DNA from: Verrucomicrobiota bacterium
GTDB lineage: Bacteria > Verrucomicrobiota > Verrucomicrobiia > Limisphaerales > CANJSG01
Reading direction: 5' to 3'
Assembly: GCA_947476875.1 (NCBI GenBank)
Contig: CANJSG010000006.1
Coordinates: 1 to 47,810, forward strand
DNA length: 47,810 nucleotides
Under the pieces are notes generated by a model. That model saw only the letters and a program-made list of their open reading frames with translations. It was not told where the DNA came from and did no database searches. The position numbers and the translations under genes are program-made. Of the stretch, positions 31,849 to 42,630 are shown piece after piece (the stretch's first letter is position 1; every line of letters begins with the position of its first letter).

Positions 31849-32700
31849 ATGACTTCCGCGACGATCAAACTCTTTCTGCCACGCGGAGACGCGAAGAGCC
31901 TGCGCACTGCTGAAATCTCCAACTGGACGGGCAAGGCAGTCGCGGCGCCTCGCACGGAGCTAGATGAGCTGTTGGCTCGCGAGGAACTCGACAAGGCCGG
32001 AGTCTACATTCTCATCGGCACCGATCCTCTTACCAACGCCCCCCGCGCTTACATTGGAGAGGCTGAGGTAATCCGCGATCGCCTTAAGCAACACAAGGCC
32101 AAGGAATTTTGGGTTTCCGCCATCGTGTTTGTCAGCAAGGACGAGAACCTAACCAAAGCTCATGTGCGGTATCTTGAGAGCCGCCTTCTTGCGGAGGCGG
32201 CCACGATCAACCGATTCACGCTCGAACAGAATCAGGCTGGCGGTTCGCGACTTCCCGAGTCAGACCGCGAGGACATGGAGGTGTTTCTTGCCCGCATTCG
32301 GCAGCTCCTTCCCGTCCTTGGATCTGACATCCTTGCGCCGATTGCCCAACCCACCGCAAAGGCCCAGCCCGGTGGTGTCCTCTTCTGCCGCATCAAGGGA
32401 GCCGAGGCACGAGGCCAGCGCACTGCGAATGGCTTCGTCATATTTCAGGGCTCCACTGCCGTTTTGGAGGAGCGTCCTTCTGCGGAGAGCTATCCGTATG
32501 TCATCGCCCAGCGCAAACAGCTCTTCGCCGATGGAACGCTTATCGAGAAGGACGGATTCCTGTCGTTCACTAAAGATACTGAGTTCACAAGTCCATCCGC
32601 CGCTGCCGTCGTGATTCATGGAGGAAATGCAAACGGGCTCACGTCGTGGAAGACCAAAGATGGCAAATCACTCAAGCAGCTCGACGAACAGGCCTCGTAA
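31849..32700 (+). CDS. GIY-YIG nuclease-domain protein with DUF4357
   Basis: I start at ATG 31849 (MTSATIKLFLPRGD). The 283-residue product has a GIY-YIG nuclease domain (GVYILIG ... AYIGEAEVIRDRLKQH, then YLESRLLAEA for the catalytic Glu) and a C-terminal DUF4357 domain (PYVIAQRKQLFADGTLIEKDG). Its neighbours show no restriction-modification set. The pairing of these domains is known in orphan and phage-related proteins and suggests DNA cleavage or repair. Base composition is slightly more AT-rich than the flanks, consistent with horizontal arrival. Confidence 0.82.
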   Translation: MTSATIKLFLPRGDAKSLRTAEISNWTGKAVAAPRTELDELLAREELDKAGVYILIGTDPLTNAPRAYIGEAEVIRDRLKQHKAKEFWVSAIVFVSKDENLTKAHVRYLESRLLAEAATINRFTLEQNQAGGSRLPESDREDMEVFLARIRQLLPVLGSDILAPIAQPTAKAQPGGVLFCRIKGAEARGQRTANGFVIFQGSTAVLEERPSAESYPYVIAQRKQLFADGTLIEKDGFLSFTKDTEFTSPSAAAVVIHGGNANGLTSWKTKDGKSLKQLDEQAS

Positions 32701-32790
32701 ACCGCGCGACGCGCAATTCATCGGCCATGGCACTCTGGTTGCAGTCGTAGCGTCCTCCGGGCGGGTTGCCGAGCTTGGTTCGTTAGCCCG

Positions 32791-33744
32791 TCATTTCGCA
32801 AACGCCTCTCTTATTTCGGCCGCAATCGTCGCGAGTATCTTCCGTTCGTTGGCGTGGTTCTCGGTGTAGGCCACGAGGACGAACTTCCGGCCGTTGGGAA
32901 GTTCCACGTAGGCCGCATCGTGGCGGGTCTGGCTGGTCCAGCCGGCTTTGCTCCAAAGTTTGTCGCCGGGTTTCAGCGCTTGGCCGGTGAAGCCGCGCGC
33001 CTGGTCCTCGATGTCGCCTCCCACGAGGAAGGGATCGCGCTTCATCAGCTCCATCATCTCGGCGGAGCGTGCTGGCGTGACGCATTTGCCGAGGGCGATC
33101 TCGACGAGCAGGCGGGCAGTGTCGTCGGTGGAGAGGAAGTTGCGCTTCGGTTCGAAGGCGCGGATGGCCTGCGATTCGCGGCCGTAGGGGCCTTCGCACC
33201 ACGGCTTCTTGTGCGCGATGACATTGGTGTAGCCGAGGCCGCGGAAGTAGTCGGTGACGACGTTGCGTTTCTTGAACCACTCGGCCAGTTCGGCCTCGGG
33301 CAGCTCGGGGCCGCTGGTAGTGCCGGTGACCACGTCGAGGACGTAGTGGGTGGCTTCGTTGTAGGACTCGACGATCATGTCCTTCATGGCCCGGCGAAGT
33401 TCCGGCGTGTCCGCCAGCTTCTTGTCCTCCATCCAGCGATGGGCGGCGGCGAGGTAAAACATCTTCACGACGCTGGCCGGGTAAATGCGTTCGGCGCCGC
33501 GGAAGGTTGCCTGGGCTGATCGCGCCGAATCGGTGAGGTCGACGAGGGTGATGGCGATTTCCTCGCGCTTGAGCTGCTGGGCGGAGAAGTCCTTCACCAC
33601 CTTGTCCACGGAACGAGTGACGACTGATTGCAGCTCCGTCTCGGACAGGGGAACCGCGGCGCGACCGGGCGTGGCCGAGGCCAGGACGATGCCTAGGAAG
33701 GCTGCGGTGGTGGCGAGTCTATTGCGGAGGCTGGGGAGTTTCAT
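32791..33744 (-). CDS. Class A beta-lactamase-like serine hydrolase, exported
   Basis: This 317-residue protein has a signal peptide (ending GRAA) and the class A layout: SxxK in YPASVVKMF, SxN in ESYNEAT, and a KTG-like triad in WSKAGWTS (KAG). These match the PBP-like fold. A beta-lactamase, D-Ala-D-Ala peptidase or esterase role are all possible; resistance cannot be claimed from this sequence. The start overlaps the end of rsmD by 26 bases on the same strand. Confidence 0.8.
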   Translation of the reverse strand: MKLPSLRNRLATTAAFLGIVLASATPGRAAVPLSETELQSVVTRSVDKVVKDFSAQQLKREEIAITLVDLTDSARSAQATFRGAERIYPASVVKMFYLAAAHRWMEDKKLADTPELRRAMKDMIVESYNEATHYVLDVVTGTTSGPELPEAELAEWFKKRNVVTDYFRGLGYTNVIAHKKPWCEGPYGRESQAIRAFEPKRNFLSTDDTARLLVEIALGKCVTPARSAEMMELMKRDPFLVGGDIEDQARGFTGQALKPGDKLWSKAGWTSQTRHDAAYVELPNGRKFVLVAYTENHANERKILATIAAEIREAFAK

Positions 33745-34333
33745 CGGGAGGAGGTGACGGGGCTTTGGGCCGCAGGAACCGGAACATCGTGTCGCCGTGC
33801 TTCATCGTCTTGCGCTCGTCCCAGTGGGCCGGGATCGCAAGGGTGTCCCGTTTGGTGTGGCCGATGAGCACGAGGCCGTCGGGAGCGACGAGGCGGGGCA
33901 GGTTCACGTCGTCCAGCAGGCGTTGGGCGAAGGACTCGGAGCGTTTGCCGACGTTCTTGTCGCCGTAGGGCGGATCGGCGAGGACGAGTTCGAAGACTTC
34001 GCCCTGTCCGGCGAGCTGCGCCATGGCGGTGAAGGCGTCCTGGATCCGCAGATGGAGCCGATCGGCCAGACCCGCAAGGGCGGCGTTGCGGCGAATAAAT
34101 TCGGCGTGTTTGGCGGATTTCTCCACGATCAAGGCGCTGGTCGAACCGCGCGAAAGGCATTCGAGGCTCAGCGCGCCGGTTCCGCCGAAAAGCTCCAACA
34201 CGCGGGCGTCGATCGGCCGGTCGACGAGGCTGTTGAAGATCGCCTGACGCACGAGATCCGGAGTCGGCCTCACGCCGAGACCGTCCGGGACTTTCAGGAT
34301 TCTTCCGCCGGCTGTGCCGCCAATGATGCGCAT
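33719..34333 (-). CDS. rsmD: 16S rRNA (guanine966-N2)-methyltransferase
   Basis: RsmD methylates G966 in 16S rRNA. The 204-residue product shows the N-terminal MRIIGGTAGGRILKVP and PTPDLVRQAIFNSL, SAM motif LELFGGTGALSLECLSRG, and the catalytic DPPYG. It ends with a Pro-rich tail that overlaps the start of the beta-lactamase-like gene. rsmD is often followed by coaD, which is absent here. Confidence 0.93.
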   Translation of the reverse strand: MRIIGGTAGGRILKVPDGLGVRPTPDLVRQAIFNSLVDRPIDARVLELFGGTGALSLECLSRGSTSALIVEKSAKHAEFIRRNAALAGLADRLHLRIQDAFTAMAQLAGQGEVFELVLADPPYGDKNVGKRSESFAQRLLDDVNLPRLVAPDGLVLIGHTKRDTLAIPAHWDERKTMKHGDTMFRFLRPKAPSPPPDETPQPPQ

Positions 34334-34482
34334 GGGCTTAGGCTACGGGAGAAGGCGCGCGGGACCAAGCGGGACGAAAGGATGAACGGAGAAGCCTCAC
34401 CAATGGTCGTTTGATTTCCGGCCGTAACGAGTTTTTGTTGGCCGGGTCTTTGCAGTGGCAACTACTCTCCGCTCCTAAATTC

Positions 34483-35447
<965 letters not shown>

Positions 35448-35448
<1 letters not shown>

Positions 35449-36200
35449 TGCGCACCTACCTCGTGCTGCTCCGCCGTGAGCTGGGTTCCTACTTCGTCTC
35501 GTTCATCGGCTACCTGGTCATCGCCCTGGCCATCGGCGAAATGGGCCTGTGCTTCTTCAGCCTCGTGCAAAGCCTGCTGAATGTTCCGAGTCCATTGCCT
35601 CTGTCAGAGCTTTTTTTTGCGACGCCACTTTTCTGGCTTATCTTCCTTACAACCGCGCCGGTGATTACGATGCGCCTGTTCGCACTGGAAAAGGATTCCG
35701 GAACCTTCGAGACCCTGATGACCGCGCCGGTAACGGAATTGCAGGTCGTGATGGCCAAGTTTTCCGCCGCCCTCCTGTTCTACATGATCATGTGGGCGCC
35801 GTTCATCGGATGCGCGTTCCTCGTGCGCCATTTCGTCAACGACCCGTCGGTCGTCGACCTCACGACGATGACGGGGACGTTCATCGGCCTTTTCCTGCTG
35901 GGTTGCCTGTTCATCTCCTTCGGCTGCTTGGCGTCGTCCGTGACGAAGAACCAGATCGTGGCAGCGATGATCAGCTTCGCGTTTGGGGTGTCACTCTTCG
36001 TAATCAGCTTGTTTGCCGACCAGTTTTCATCAATCGGCGGTCTCGTAACGCTGGCCTTCCAGCGCATCGCCGTGACGGACCACCTGCAGGAATTCGCGCG
36101 GGGCATCGTCGATACGCGCCAGGTCGTCTTCTACCTGAGCGCCACCGGGCTGCTGCTGTTCCTCACCCACCGCGTCCTCGAAAGCCGCCGCTGGAAATGA
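35448..36200 (+). CDS. ABC-2 type permease (GldF-like)
   Basis: This 250-residue permease has six predicted transmembrane segments (for example SFIGYLVIALAIGEMGLCFF and FATPLFWLIFLTTAPVITM). It pairs with the upstream ATPase. The segment FALEKDSGTFETLMTAPVTELQVVMAKF is the coupling region of ABC-2 permeases. A run of eight T at 35611-35618 lies in the coding sequence. The next gene begins five bases after the stop. Confidence 0.9.
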
Positions 36201-36204
36201 CCTG

Positions 36205-37758
36205 ATGTCCGAGCCCACGCCATCTCCCGCCAGTTTCTCCGCCGGCCGCCGCTGGAGCCGCGCCTTCAATTCCGTGGTCGGCATCGCCTCGCTTTTGGCC
36301 ATCGTGGTCATGGTGAACTACCTCGCCTCCGGCTGGTATCGGCGCTGGGAGCTCTCGAACAGCGGGCGGTTCGACCTGTCGCCCCAGACCACCCGGCTAC
36401 TGCAGAATGTGACCAACGACGTGGAGGCCTTCATCTGTTTCGACGTGGAGAAGGAGAAAGAGGTGCATGGTTGGAGCCAGTCGTTGCTGCGCCAGTATGC
36501 GAACCTCAATCCCCGCATCCGCGTTCGCAGCATTGATCCGAGCCGTGCGCCGGGCAGCGTTTCGCAGATCCTGGCGACGAACCTCCTCGGCACGCTCGCA
36601 AACAAGAACTTCATCCTCTTCACCTGCGAAGGCCGACGCTGGGTTGTCTTCGCCAACCAGCTTTCCGACTACAGCCGCCCCATCCCGATCACCGGCGAGA
36701 ACGGGCAGCCGGCCATCGAATTCCGACGCACCAACTTCAAGGGCGAAGTCCTCTTCAGTTCTGCCATTTTTGCGGTTAGCTATGCCCGACAGCAGAAAGC
36801 TTATTTCGTCACCGGCCATGGTGAACACAATCCCGAGGGCGTCTCGGCCGACCAGGACTACGGCAAGTTCGCAGCAATGCTCCGCGACCAATACAACGTT
36901 CCTTGGGAGAAGCTGAACCTGTCTGGCACAAACGACCTAACGGACGCTTCCATGCTCGTGATTGCCGGTCCGGCCAGGTCGGCGTTCACGACGAACGAAC
37001 TTGCCAAGCTAGACGGTTACCTTCGCAGCGGCGGACGCGCACTCATTCTCGCGCCGAACATGTCTTATGCCGCCAGCGTCGGTTCACGCAGCGGCAACGC
37101 GATCAACACAGGCCTCGAGAATTACCTGACCAACTGGAATGTCGGTATTGTTTCGACGGTAGTTCAGGACGATACCAACCGGCCTGCGGAGAATTCTCTT
37201 CTCGTGGTTGGCGACGGCCTGACCCCAGATCATCCGGTCACGCAGTCAATCGCCGCAACTAAAGGAGGCGTCTTGCTCGTCCTTCCTCGTCCCGTTGGAC
37301 GGCTAGTTGGGAGCTCCACTGCTAACGGTCCCAATGTCGAGCGCCTCGGCCAGACCAGCAGTGAAGGAATCGAGACCCGGGATGTGATGGCTAACGGAGT
37401 GCTTACCCGGAAGTTCTTCAAGGGCAAGTTTCCGTTGATAGTCGCAGTCGAGAAAGGCGCGATCACCGGAGTAAGCGCAGATCGTGGAACGACCCGTTTG
37501 ATCATCATAGGCGACTCGCTTTGTCTTAATAACCAAATCCTCGACTCCGCCGACAACCGCGTATTCGCGGGCTTCGCCGTCAATTGGCTGCTCGACCGTC
37601 CGCAGGCCATGCTAGAGATCCCTCCGAAGACCCTGAAAGACTTCAAGATCACGGCCTCCTCCATGCAGGTTCGGAACCTCGGCCTGATCATGGTGCTGGG
37701 CTTCCCCGGAGCCGTCCTGTTGTTCGGCGGACTCGTCTGGCTCCGCCGCCGTCGGTGA
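36205..37758 (+). CDS. GldG-like ABC-associated membrane protein
   Basis: This 517-residue protein is anchored by a transmembrane segment near the N-terminus (FNSVVGIASLLAIVVMVNYLAS) and another at the C-terminus (LIMVLGFPGAVLLFGGLVWLRRRR), with a large domain between on the outer face. The domain begins with the family pattern FDLSPQTTRLLQ and includes YFVTGHGEHNP, as in GldG/ABC_transp_aux proteins, which accompany ABC-2 ATPase-permease pairs. Some middle parts (about 36780-37560) have more AT-rich codons than the flanks. Confidence 0.87.
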   Translation: MSEPTPSPASFSAGRRWSRAFNSVVGIASLLAIVVMVNYLASGWYRRWELSNSGRFDLSPQTTRLLQNVTNDVEAFICFDVEKEKEVHGWSQSLLRQYANLNPRIRVRSIDPSRAPGSVSQILATNLLGTLANKNFILFTCEGRRWVVFANQLSDYSRPIPITGENGQPAIEFRRTNFKGEVLFSSAIFAVSYARQQKAYFVTGHGEHNPEGVSADQDYGKFAAMLRDQYNVPWEKLNLSGTNDLTDASMLVIAGPARSAFTTNELAKLDGYLRSGGRALILAPNMSYAASVGSRSGNAINTGLENYLTNWNVGIVSTVVQDDTNRPAENSLLVVGDGLTPDHPVTQSIAATKGGVLLVLPRPVGRLVGSSTANGPNVERLGQTSSEGIETRDVMANGVLTRKFFKGKFPLIVAVEKGAITGVSADRGTTRLIIIGDSLCLNNQILDSADNRVFAGFAVNWLLDRPQAMLEIPPKTLKDFKITASSMQVRNLGLIMVLGFPGAVLLFGGLVWLRRRR

Positions 37759-37768
37759 TCCTCGACCC

Positions 37769-39571
37769 ATGACCGCACGCAAGACATGGACGCTGTTCTT
37801 CGCGGCCGCAATGCTCGCGGCTTTCATCGTCTTCGTTGAGCGGCCCGTCCGCCTCGAGAAGCTGAAGGTGCCCGTCACGCAGCTGCTGCCCGGCTTCAAG
37901 GCCTCCGAGGTCGAGTCGGTCGAAGTGCTTTTTCCCGGACAGATCCCCATCCAGGCGGAGCGGACGGCCGGTGGTTGGAAACTCATTCGCCCGGTGCCCC
38001 ACGTGGCGGACAGCTTGCGCGTCGAAGCCTTGCTCTCCGCCCTGCAGCAGCTCCGGTTTGACTCGCACATCCGGCCCGAGGAACTGCTCGCGCGGCCGAA
38101 GGCGATGGAGGAATACGGGATACGCAATCCGCGTCTGACGCTGACGCTCCAGAGTTCCGGCAACCGCCAGGTGCAGCTCCTGTTCGGCACCAACACGATT
38201 GCCGGCGACCAGATCTATTTGGGCCAAACCGGCGGCAACGGCATCCACTTGGTCACCGCGGACCTGCTCCGCTTCATCCCTCCCACGGAAGTAATCTGGC
38301 GGGGCCGCGACATTCTTCCGGCCGAAGTCTTCTCGCAGAATTCCCTGCGTGTCCGGGCCGCGCAACGCGGCTTCGACCTGAACCGGCCGGGCACGAATTC
38401 GCTCTGGCGCATCGTGTGGCCGTTGGACTCACGGGCCGACAATCGCAGGGTGGATGCCGGTCTCGAACAGCTGCGCACCAATCTCGTGAGCGGGTTCGTG
38501 GCGGACGGCGTGAAGGATTTCGAACCGTTCGGGCTGCAGACTCCCTCCCTTGAAATCTTTTTTGGCCAGGGAACCAACTTCACCCGCGGACTGCAGATCG
38601 GTTCGGGCCCGACGAATCTTCCCCTGATGGCGTTCGCCCGTCGGCTCGGTGAGTCGTCCGTGTTCCTGGTGCCCAAGGCCGCGGTTGACCCGTGGCGTAT
38701 TTCCCAGGCGGAGCTCCGCAATCCCCGGCTCGTGGATCTGCCGGCGACCAACATCACAAAGATCACCGTTCAAGGCGACGAGGCGTTCACCGTCGAACGC
38801 AAGGGAACCAACGTCTGGGCGGTCACGGCCCCGAAGTATTTTGCCGCCGATACCCTGCTGCTCGACGTGCTGCTCTACGTCGTCACCGAGGCGCCGACCA
38901 TCGAGGAGAAGGCGCTGGTCACGGACTGGAAGCCCTACGGCCTCGACAAACCGCTCGCGGAATACCGCTTCGAAGCGCCGCACGGCGGAACGAACGAGGC
39001 GGTTGCCTTCCAGGTGGGCGCGGGCGAAGGCGGCCGGCTCTTCGTCCGTCGCACCGACGAGGTCTCGGTGAGCGAACTCTTGCCGGAGGTCTTCATCCGG
39101 CTTCCCCGCCAGTCGTGGCAGATCGGCGATCGGCGGATCTGGAACTTCGATTCGACCAACGTGACCTCCGTCACGATCCAGCAGCTCGGCCGGAAAAAGG
39201 CGCTCGTCCGCAACGCCGACGGTGAATGGATCTTCGCGCCGGGATCGCAGGGAGTCGTCAATCCATTCGGGGTCGAGGAGGCGTTGACGCGGCTTGGGTC
39301 GCTCCAGGCCATCTACTGGACCGCGCGCGGCGACGTGGCCGATTCCTACGGATTCAAGAAGGTGGATTTCAAGTTGACCCTGGGTCTTGTGAAGGACGGA
39401 AAACCGGAGACGCTGGAGATCGAGTTCGGCGGACAATCGCGCCAATTGCATCCGTATGCGGCGACGAAGATCGACGGGGAACGCACCGTCTTCGAGTTCC
39501 CGGCCGACGTCTACGTCAACGCGGTGCGGGAATACCTCACGATCTTCAAGGCTGGAACGGAGAGCCCGTGA
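37769..39571 (+). CDS. DUF4340 membrane-anchored protein
   Basis: This 600-residue protein has an N-terminal transmembrane segment (TLFFAAAMLAAFIVFV) and repeats the DUF4340 pattern, for example GGWKLIRPVPHVADSLRVEALLSALQQL and YGIRNPRLTLTL. Such proteins follow GldG-like genes in Gld-type ABC operons and are thought to help the ABC complex; the exact role is unknown. It starts 10 bases after the upstream stop, and the AsmA-like gene begins one base after its own stop. Confidence 0.85.
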   Translation: MTARKTWTLFFAAAMLAAFIVFVERPVRLEKLKVPVTQLLPGFKASEVESVEVLFPGQIPIQAERTAGGWKLIRPVPHVADSLRVEALLSALQQLRFDSHIRPEELLARPKAMEEYGIRNPRLTLTLQSSGNRQVQLLFGTNTIAGDQIYLGQTGGNGIHLVTADLLRFIPPTEVIWRGRDILPAEVFSQNSLRVRAAQRGFDLNRPGTNSLWRIVWPLDSRADNRRVDAGLEQLRTNLVSGFVADGVKDFEPFGLQTPSLEIFFGQGTNFTRGLQIGSGPTNLPLMAFARRLGESSVFLVPKAAVDPWRISQAELRNPRLVDLPATNITKITVQGDEAFTVERKGTNVWAVTAPKYFAADTLLLDVLLYVVTEAPTIEEKALVTDWKPYGLDKPLAEYRFEAPHGGTNEAVAFQVGAGEGGRLFVRRTDEVSVSELLPEVFIRLPRQSWQIGDRRIWNFDSTNVTSVTIQQLGRKKALVRNADGEWIFAPGSQGVVNPFGVEEALTRLGSLQAIYWTARGDVADSYGFKKVDFKLTLGLVKDGKPETLEIEFGGQSRQLHPYAATKIDGERTVFEFPADVYVNAVREYLTIFKAGTESP

Positions 39572-39572
39572 G

Positions 39573-42500
39573 ATGAAGCCCAAGCCCAGCGGACGTCCGT
39601 GGTTGCGGCGATGCCGGGTGGCTTTCCGTTGGTGCCGCATCGCCGTCTGGCTCGTGCTGCTCGCGCTCATCTGCGCGGTCCTCTACGTGACGGAGGTCGG
39701 CATCCCGGAGTTCGCCAAGGAACGGATCAAGTCCGGCCTGCGCACCCAAGGAGTGGACCTCGACTTCGAACGTGCGCGCTTCCGTTGGTTCCAGGGAATC
39801 CAGGTCGACCTCCTCACCATCGGCCGCCACGGCGTCCCCGGAACCATCACCGCGGCCGAAGCGACGGTGGACCTCGACCAGAAGTCCTTGGCCCGTCGCG
39901 AATGGCGGATCGAGTCGATCTCCGTCCGTGACGCGGCGTTGAGGCTGACGCCTTCGCTGACCAATCTCCATGCGGTCGATGTCAGCGGCGTGCAGGTGAA
40001 GCTCTCCTTTCCGGACACGAACACCGTCGTGCTCGACCGCTTCAAAGGCCGTCTACGCCAGGGCACGTTCTCCTTCTTTGTCGGCGTCACGAACACGTGG
40101 GCCATCACCAACCTGATGGCAAGCGCGGAGGATCCGCAGGTGAAGCCGGCGGGCCCGTTCTCGATGACCAACCAGGTCAACCGCCTTGCCGAATGGATCG
40201 ACCGGTTCGACCTCGATTCCTCATCCCACGTCCACATCAGCGTTACCGGCGATGCCGCCCAGCCGGAAGGCGTCTCGGGCCAGGTGAAGCTCACCGTGCC
40301 CTCGGTCAACACACCGTGGGGCCTCGCCACCAATCTCGTCGTCGTCTCCTCCATCCGTGATCTCTTCACCGACGTCGCCGAGTCCGGAGTCGACATCGCG
40401 GTCTCGGCCGACCGGGCCTGGACGCCCTGGGGCGAGGGTGACGGAGTTTCCGTGAAGGGCCACGTGCAACGGGCCGGGCAAGACATGCGCCTGTGGGAAG
40501 CCCGACTGGACGTCCGCGCGACCAACGCCAGTTCACGCTGGGCCACGGCGCGCCTGTTGAATGTCAGGACGGATGCGTTGCTGGACACGCGGAACGCCAT
40601 GCCGCCGAGGGCGAATGGCGACGTGGACGTCGTCGGGTTGGAGACGAAGTGGTTCACGCTCGGTTCCGGGAGCATTCATTTTGATCGGCTGCCCGAAACC
40701 AACGAATGGGCCGCCGTCACGAAGCATGGCGACCTCGGCCTTTGGACCAACGCCCTGCCCCATCGGCTGAACTTCTCCGCCGCACTGACCAATGTCGTCA
40801 CACCCCAGCTCAAGGTGCCGTCGCTCCGTGTCGCCGCCGGATGGAAGGCGCCGTTCCTGAGCATGCGCAGCTTCGATCTGGAGCTTGCTTCGGGCGCTTT
40901 GAGCGGCCGGGCCTCGGTCGATGTCGAGACCCGCGAGGCCGTCTGGATTGCCGACGCGGACTTCGATCTCCACGAGGCCCTTCCATTGTTGCCGCCCGAG
41001 AGCCAACGCTGGTTGTCGCAGTTCACCTGGGGCTCTCCGCCCGATGCGTCGGTCTCCGGCAGCGTGCGCCTTCCCGCATGGACGAACAGCGCGCCCGATT
41101 GGCGCCAAGAAGTGCAGCCGACTCTCCATCTCGCCGGACGGTTCGCGGTGACGAACGGAAGCTACCGCGGCCTGCCGGTCGATTCGGCGACGGGCACGTT
41201 CCACTACACGAACCTCCTCTGGCACCTGCCGAACGCCCACTTGCAGCGTCCCGAAGGCGCGGTGGATCTGGAGTTCACCAGCACGGACCAGGGACGGAAG
41301 CAGACCTTCAAGTTTGTCAGCACGATCGACCCGCAGATCCTGCGGCCGCTCTTCCCGACCAATGCGACGCGGGTGTTCGACCTGTTCGAGTTCCGCACCA
41401 TGCCGGTGATCTCGGCGGACCTGCACTACTTCAAGGACGAGCCCGAGAAGACCGTCGCGGCGGCGCATCTCGTCCTCAGCAACGCCTCCTTCCGCAGCCA
41501 GTGGGTCGACCGTGTCGAAGCCACGGTCGCGTTCACCAACGGGTTCATCCAAGCACGGGACCTCCGGGTCGACCGCGGGACAAACTGGGGGCGCGGCGAA
41601 TGGATCGGGCTGGATCTGAACACCTCCATCCTCAGCATCAGCAACGGCACCGCGCAGTTCGACCTGGAACCGTTCCTTCGCGCAATCGGGCCGAAGACGT
41701 GGGCGACGATGGAGCCATACCATTTTCTCGACGTGCCCAAGGCCAAGGTCTCCGGGTGGTTGAACGTCCGTGATACCGACGAGGTCGACCTCCGGTTCGT
41801 CGCGGACGCGGGACGCTTCGAATGGAACCGCTACGCCGTCGACCGGCTCGTCGGCGAGGCCCGCTGGGTCGGACGCGGGCTGATTCTCACGAACATGACC
41901 GGCCGCGGTTATGGCGATGGGACGATAAACGGATCCGCATCGTTCGAGTTTGGCGAACGTAGCCAGACCGACTTCCGCTTCGCCTTGGACTTCGCCGACA
42001 TCGACCTGCGGAACTTCATGCTCGGACTGAAGGTGACCAACAAGCTCGAGGGCCTCGTCACCGGCAATCTCACGGTCACCAACGGCTCCGAGTGGCGCGA
42101 GACCGGATGGAACGGCTACGGATGGGCGCGACTGACCAACGGCTTCATCTGGGAGTATCCGATCTTCGGGCTGGTCTCGCCGGTGCTGGACAGCATCTCG
42201 CCGGGGGCCGGGCAGGACCGGGCCCGCAGCGCCACGGCCACATTCATCCTCACCAACAGCGTCGCTTTCACCGACGACATGGAACTTCGCGCTGCCGCCA
42301 TGCGTCTAAACTACCGGGGCAGCGTCGACTTCCAACAGCGCGTCAACGCCCGGGTCGACGCCGTGCTCCTACGTGACACGCCTTTGCTGGGACCTCTCCT
42401 GAGCTTTGCGTTGTCCCCGTTCACGCGCCTCTTCGAGTATGAGATCAGCGGCACGTTGAAGGAGCCGGTGCAGAAGGCCGCCTACATCCCGGGCTTCCTC

Positions 42501-42593
42501 ATGAAGATCCTGACGCCTTTCGACACGCTGAAGAAGATGTTGCCGGACTCGGAGAAGAAGAAGCCATCCGATCCCCCGCCAGAGGGGAAATGA
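39573..42593 (+). CDS. AsmA/DUF3971-like long membrane-anchored protein
   Basis: I start at ATG 39573 (MKPKPSGRPWLRRC), one base after the previous stop. The 1,006-residue protein has an N-terminal transmembrane helix (IAVWLVLLALICAVLYV) and a long repetitive beta-rich domain with AsmA-like segments. The C-terminal part resembles AsmA_2/DUF3971 (DFADIDLRNFMLGLKVTNKLEGLVTGN; FEYEISGTLKEPVQK). AsmA/TamB-type proteins span the periplasm and move lipids to the outer membrane. Its placement directly after an ABC/Gld/DUF4340 set suggests that the operon exports a lipid- or envelope-linked substrate. Confidence 0.82.
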   Translation: MKPKPSGRPWLRRCRVAFRWCRIAVWLVLLALICAVLYVTEVGIPEFAKERIKSGLRTQGVDLDFERARFRWFQGIQVDLLTIGRHGVPGTITAAEATVDLDQKSLARREWRIESISVRDAALRLTPSLTNLHAVDVSGVQVKLSFPDTNTVVLDRFKGRLRQGTFSFFVGVTNTWAITNLMASAEDPQVKPAGPFSMTNQVNRLAEWIDRFDLDSSSHVHISVTGDAAQPEGVSGQVKLTVPSVNTPWGLATNLVVVSSIRDLFTDVAESGVDIAVSADRAWTPWGEGDGVSVKGHVQRAGQDMRLWEARLDVRATNASSRWATARLLNVRTDALLDTRNAMPPRANGDVDVVGLETKWFTLGSGSIHFDRLPETNEWAAVTKHGDLGLWTNALPHRLNFSAALTNVVTPQLKVPSLRVAAGWKAPFLSMRSFDLELASGALSGRASVDVETREAVWIADADFDLHEALPLLPPESQRWLSQFTWGSPPDASVSGSVRLPAWTNSAPDWRQEVQPTLHLAGRFAVTNGSYRGLPVDSATGTFHYTNLLWHLPNAHLQRPEGAVDLEFTSTDQGRKQTFKFVSTIDPQILRPLFPTNATRVFDLFEFRTMPVISADLHYFKDEPEKTVAAAHLVLSNASFRSQWVDRVEATVAFTNGFIQARDLRVDRGTNWGRGEWIGLDLNTSILSISNGTAQFDLEPFLRAIGPKTWATMEPYHFLDVPKAKVSGWLNVRDTDEVDLRFVADAGRFEWNRYAVDRLVGEARWVGRGLILTNMTGRGYGDGTINGSASFEFGERSQTDFRFALDFADIDLRNFMLGLKVTNKLEGLVTGNLTVTNGSEWRETGWNGYGWARLTNGFIWEYPIFGLVSPVLDSISPGAGQDRARSATATFILTNSVAFTDDMELRAAAMRLNYRGSVDFQQRVNARVDAVLLRDTPLLGPLLSFALSPFTRLFEYEISGTLKEPVQKAAYIPGFLMKILTPFDTLKKMLPDSEKKKPSDPPPEGK

Positions 42594-42630
42594 GCTTGGC
42601 CGATCAACCTCCTCTGCCTAGCGTCCGCCT

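Noticed and set aside
32791-33744. Antibiotic-resistance beta-lactamase
   Set aside because: The motifs support the fold only; the KTG variant and the context do not support a resistance claim.
38429-39670. 413-residue minus-strand ORF
   Set aside because: It lies antisense over the DUF4340 gene, which fits the operon spacing on the plus strand.
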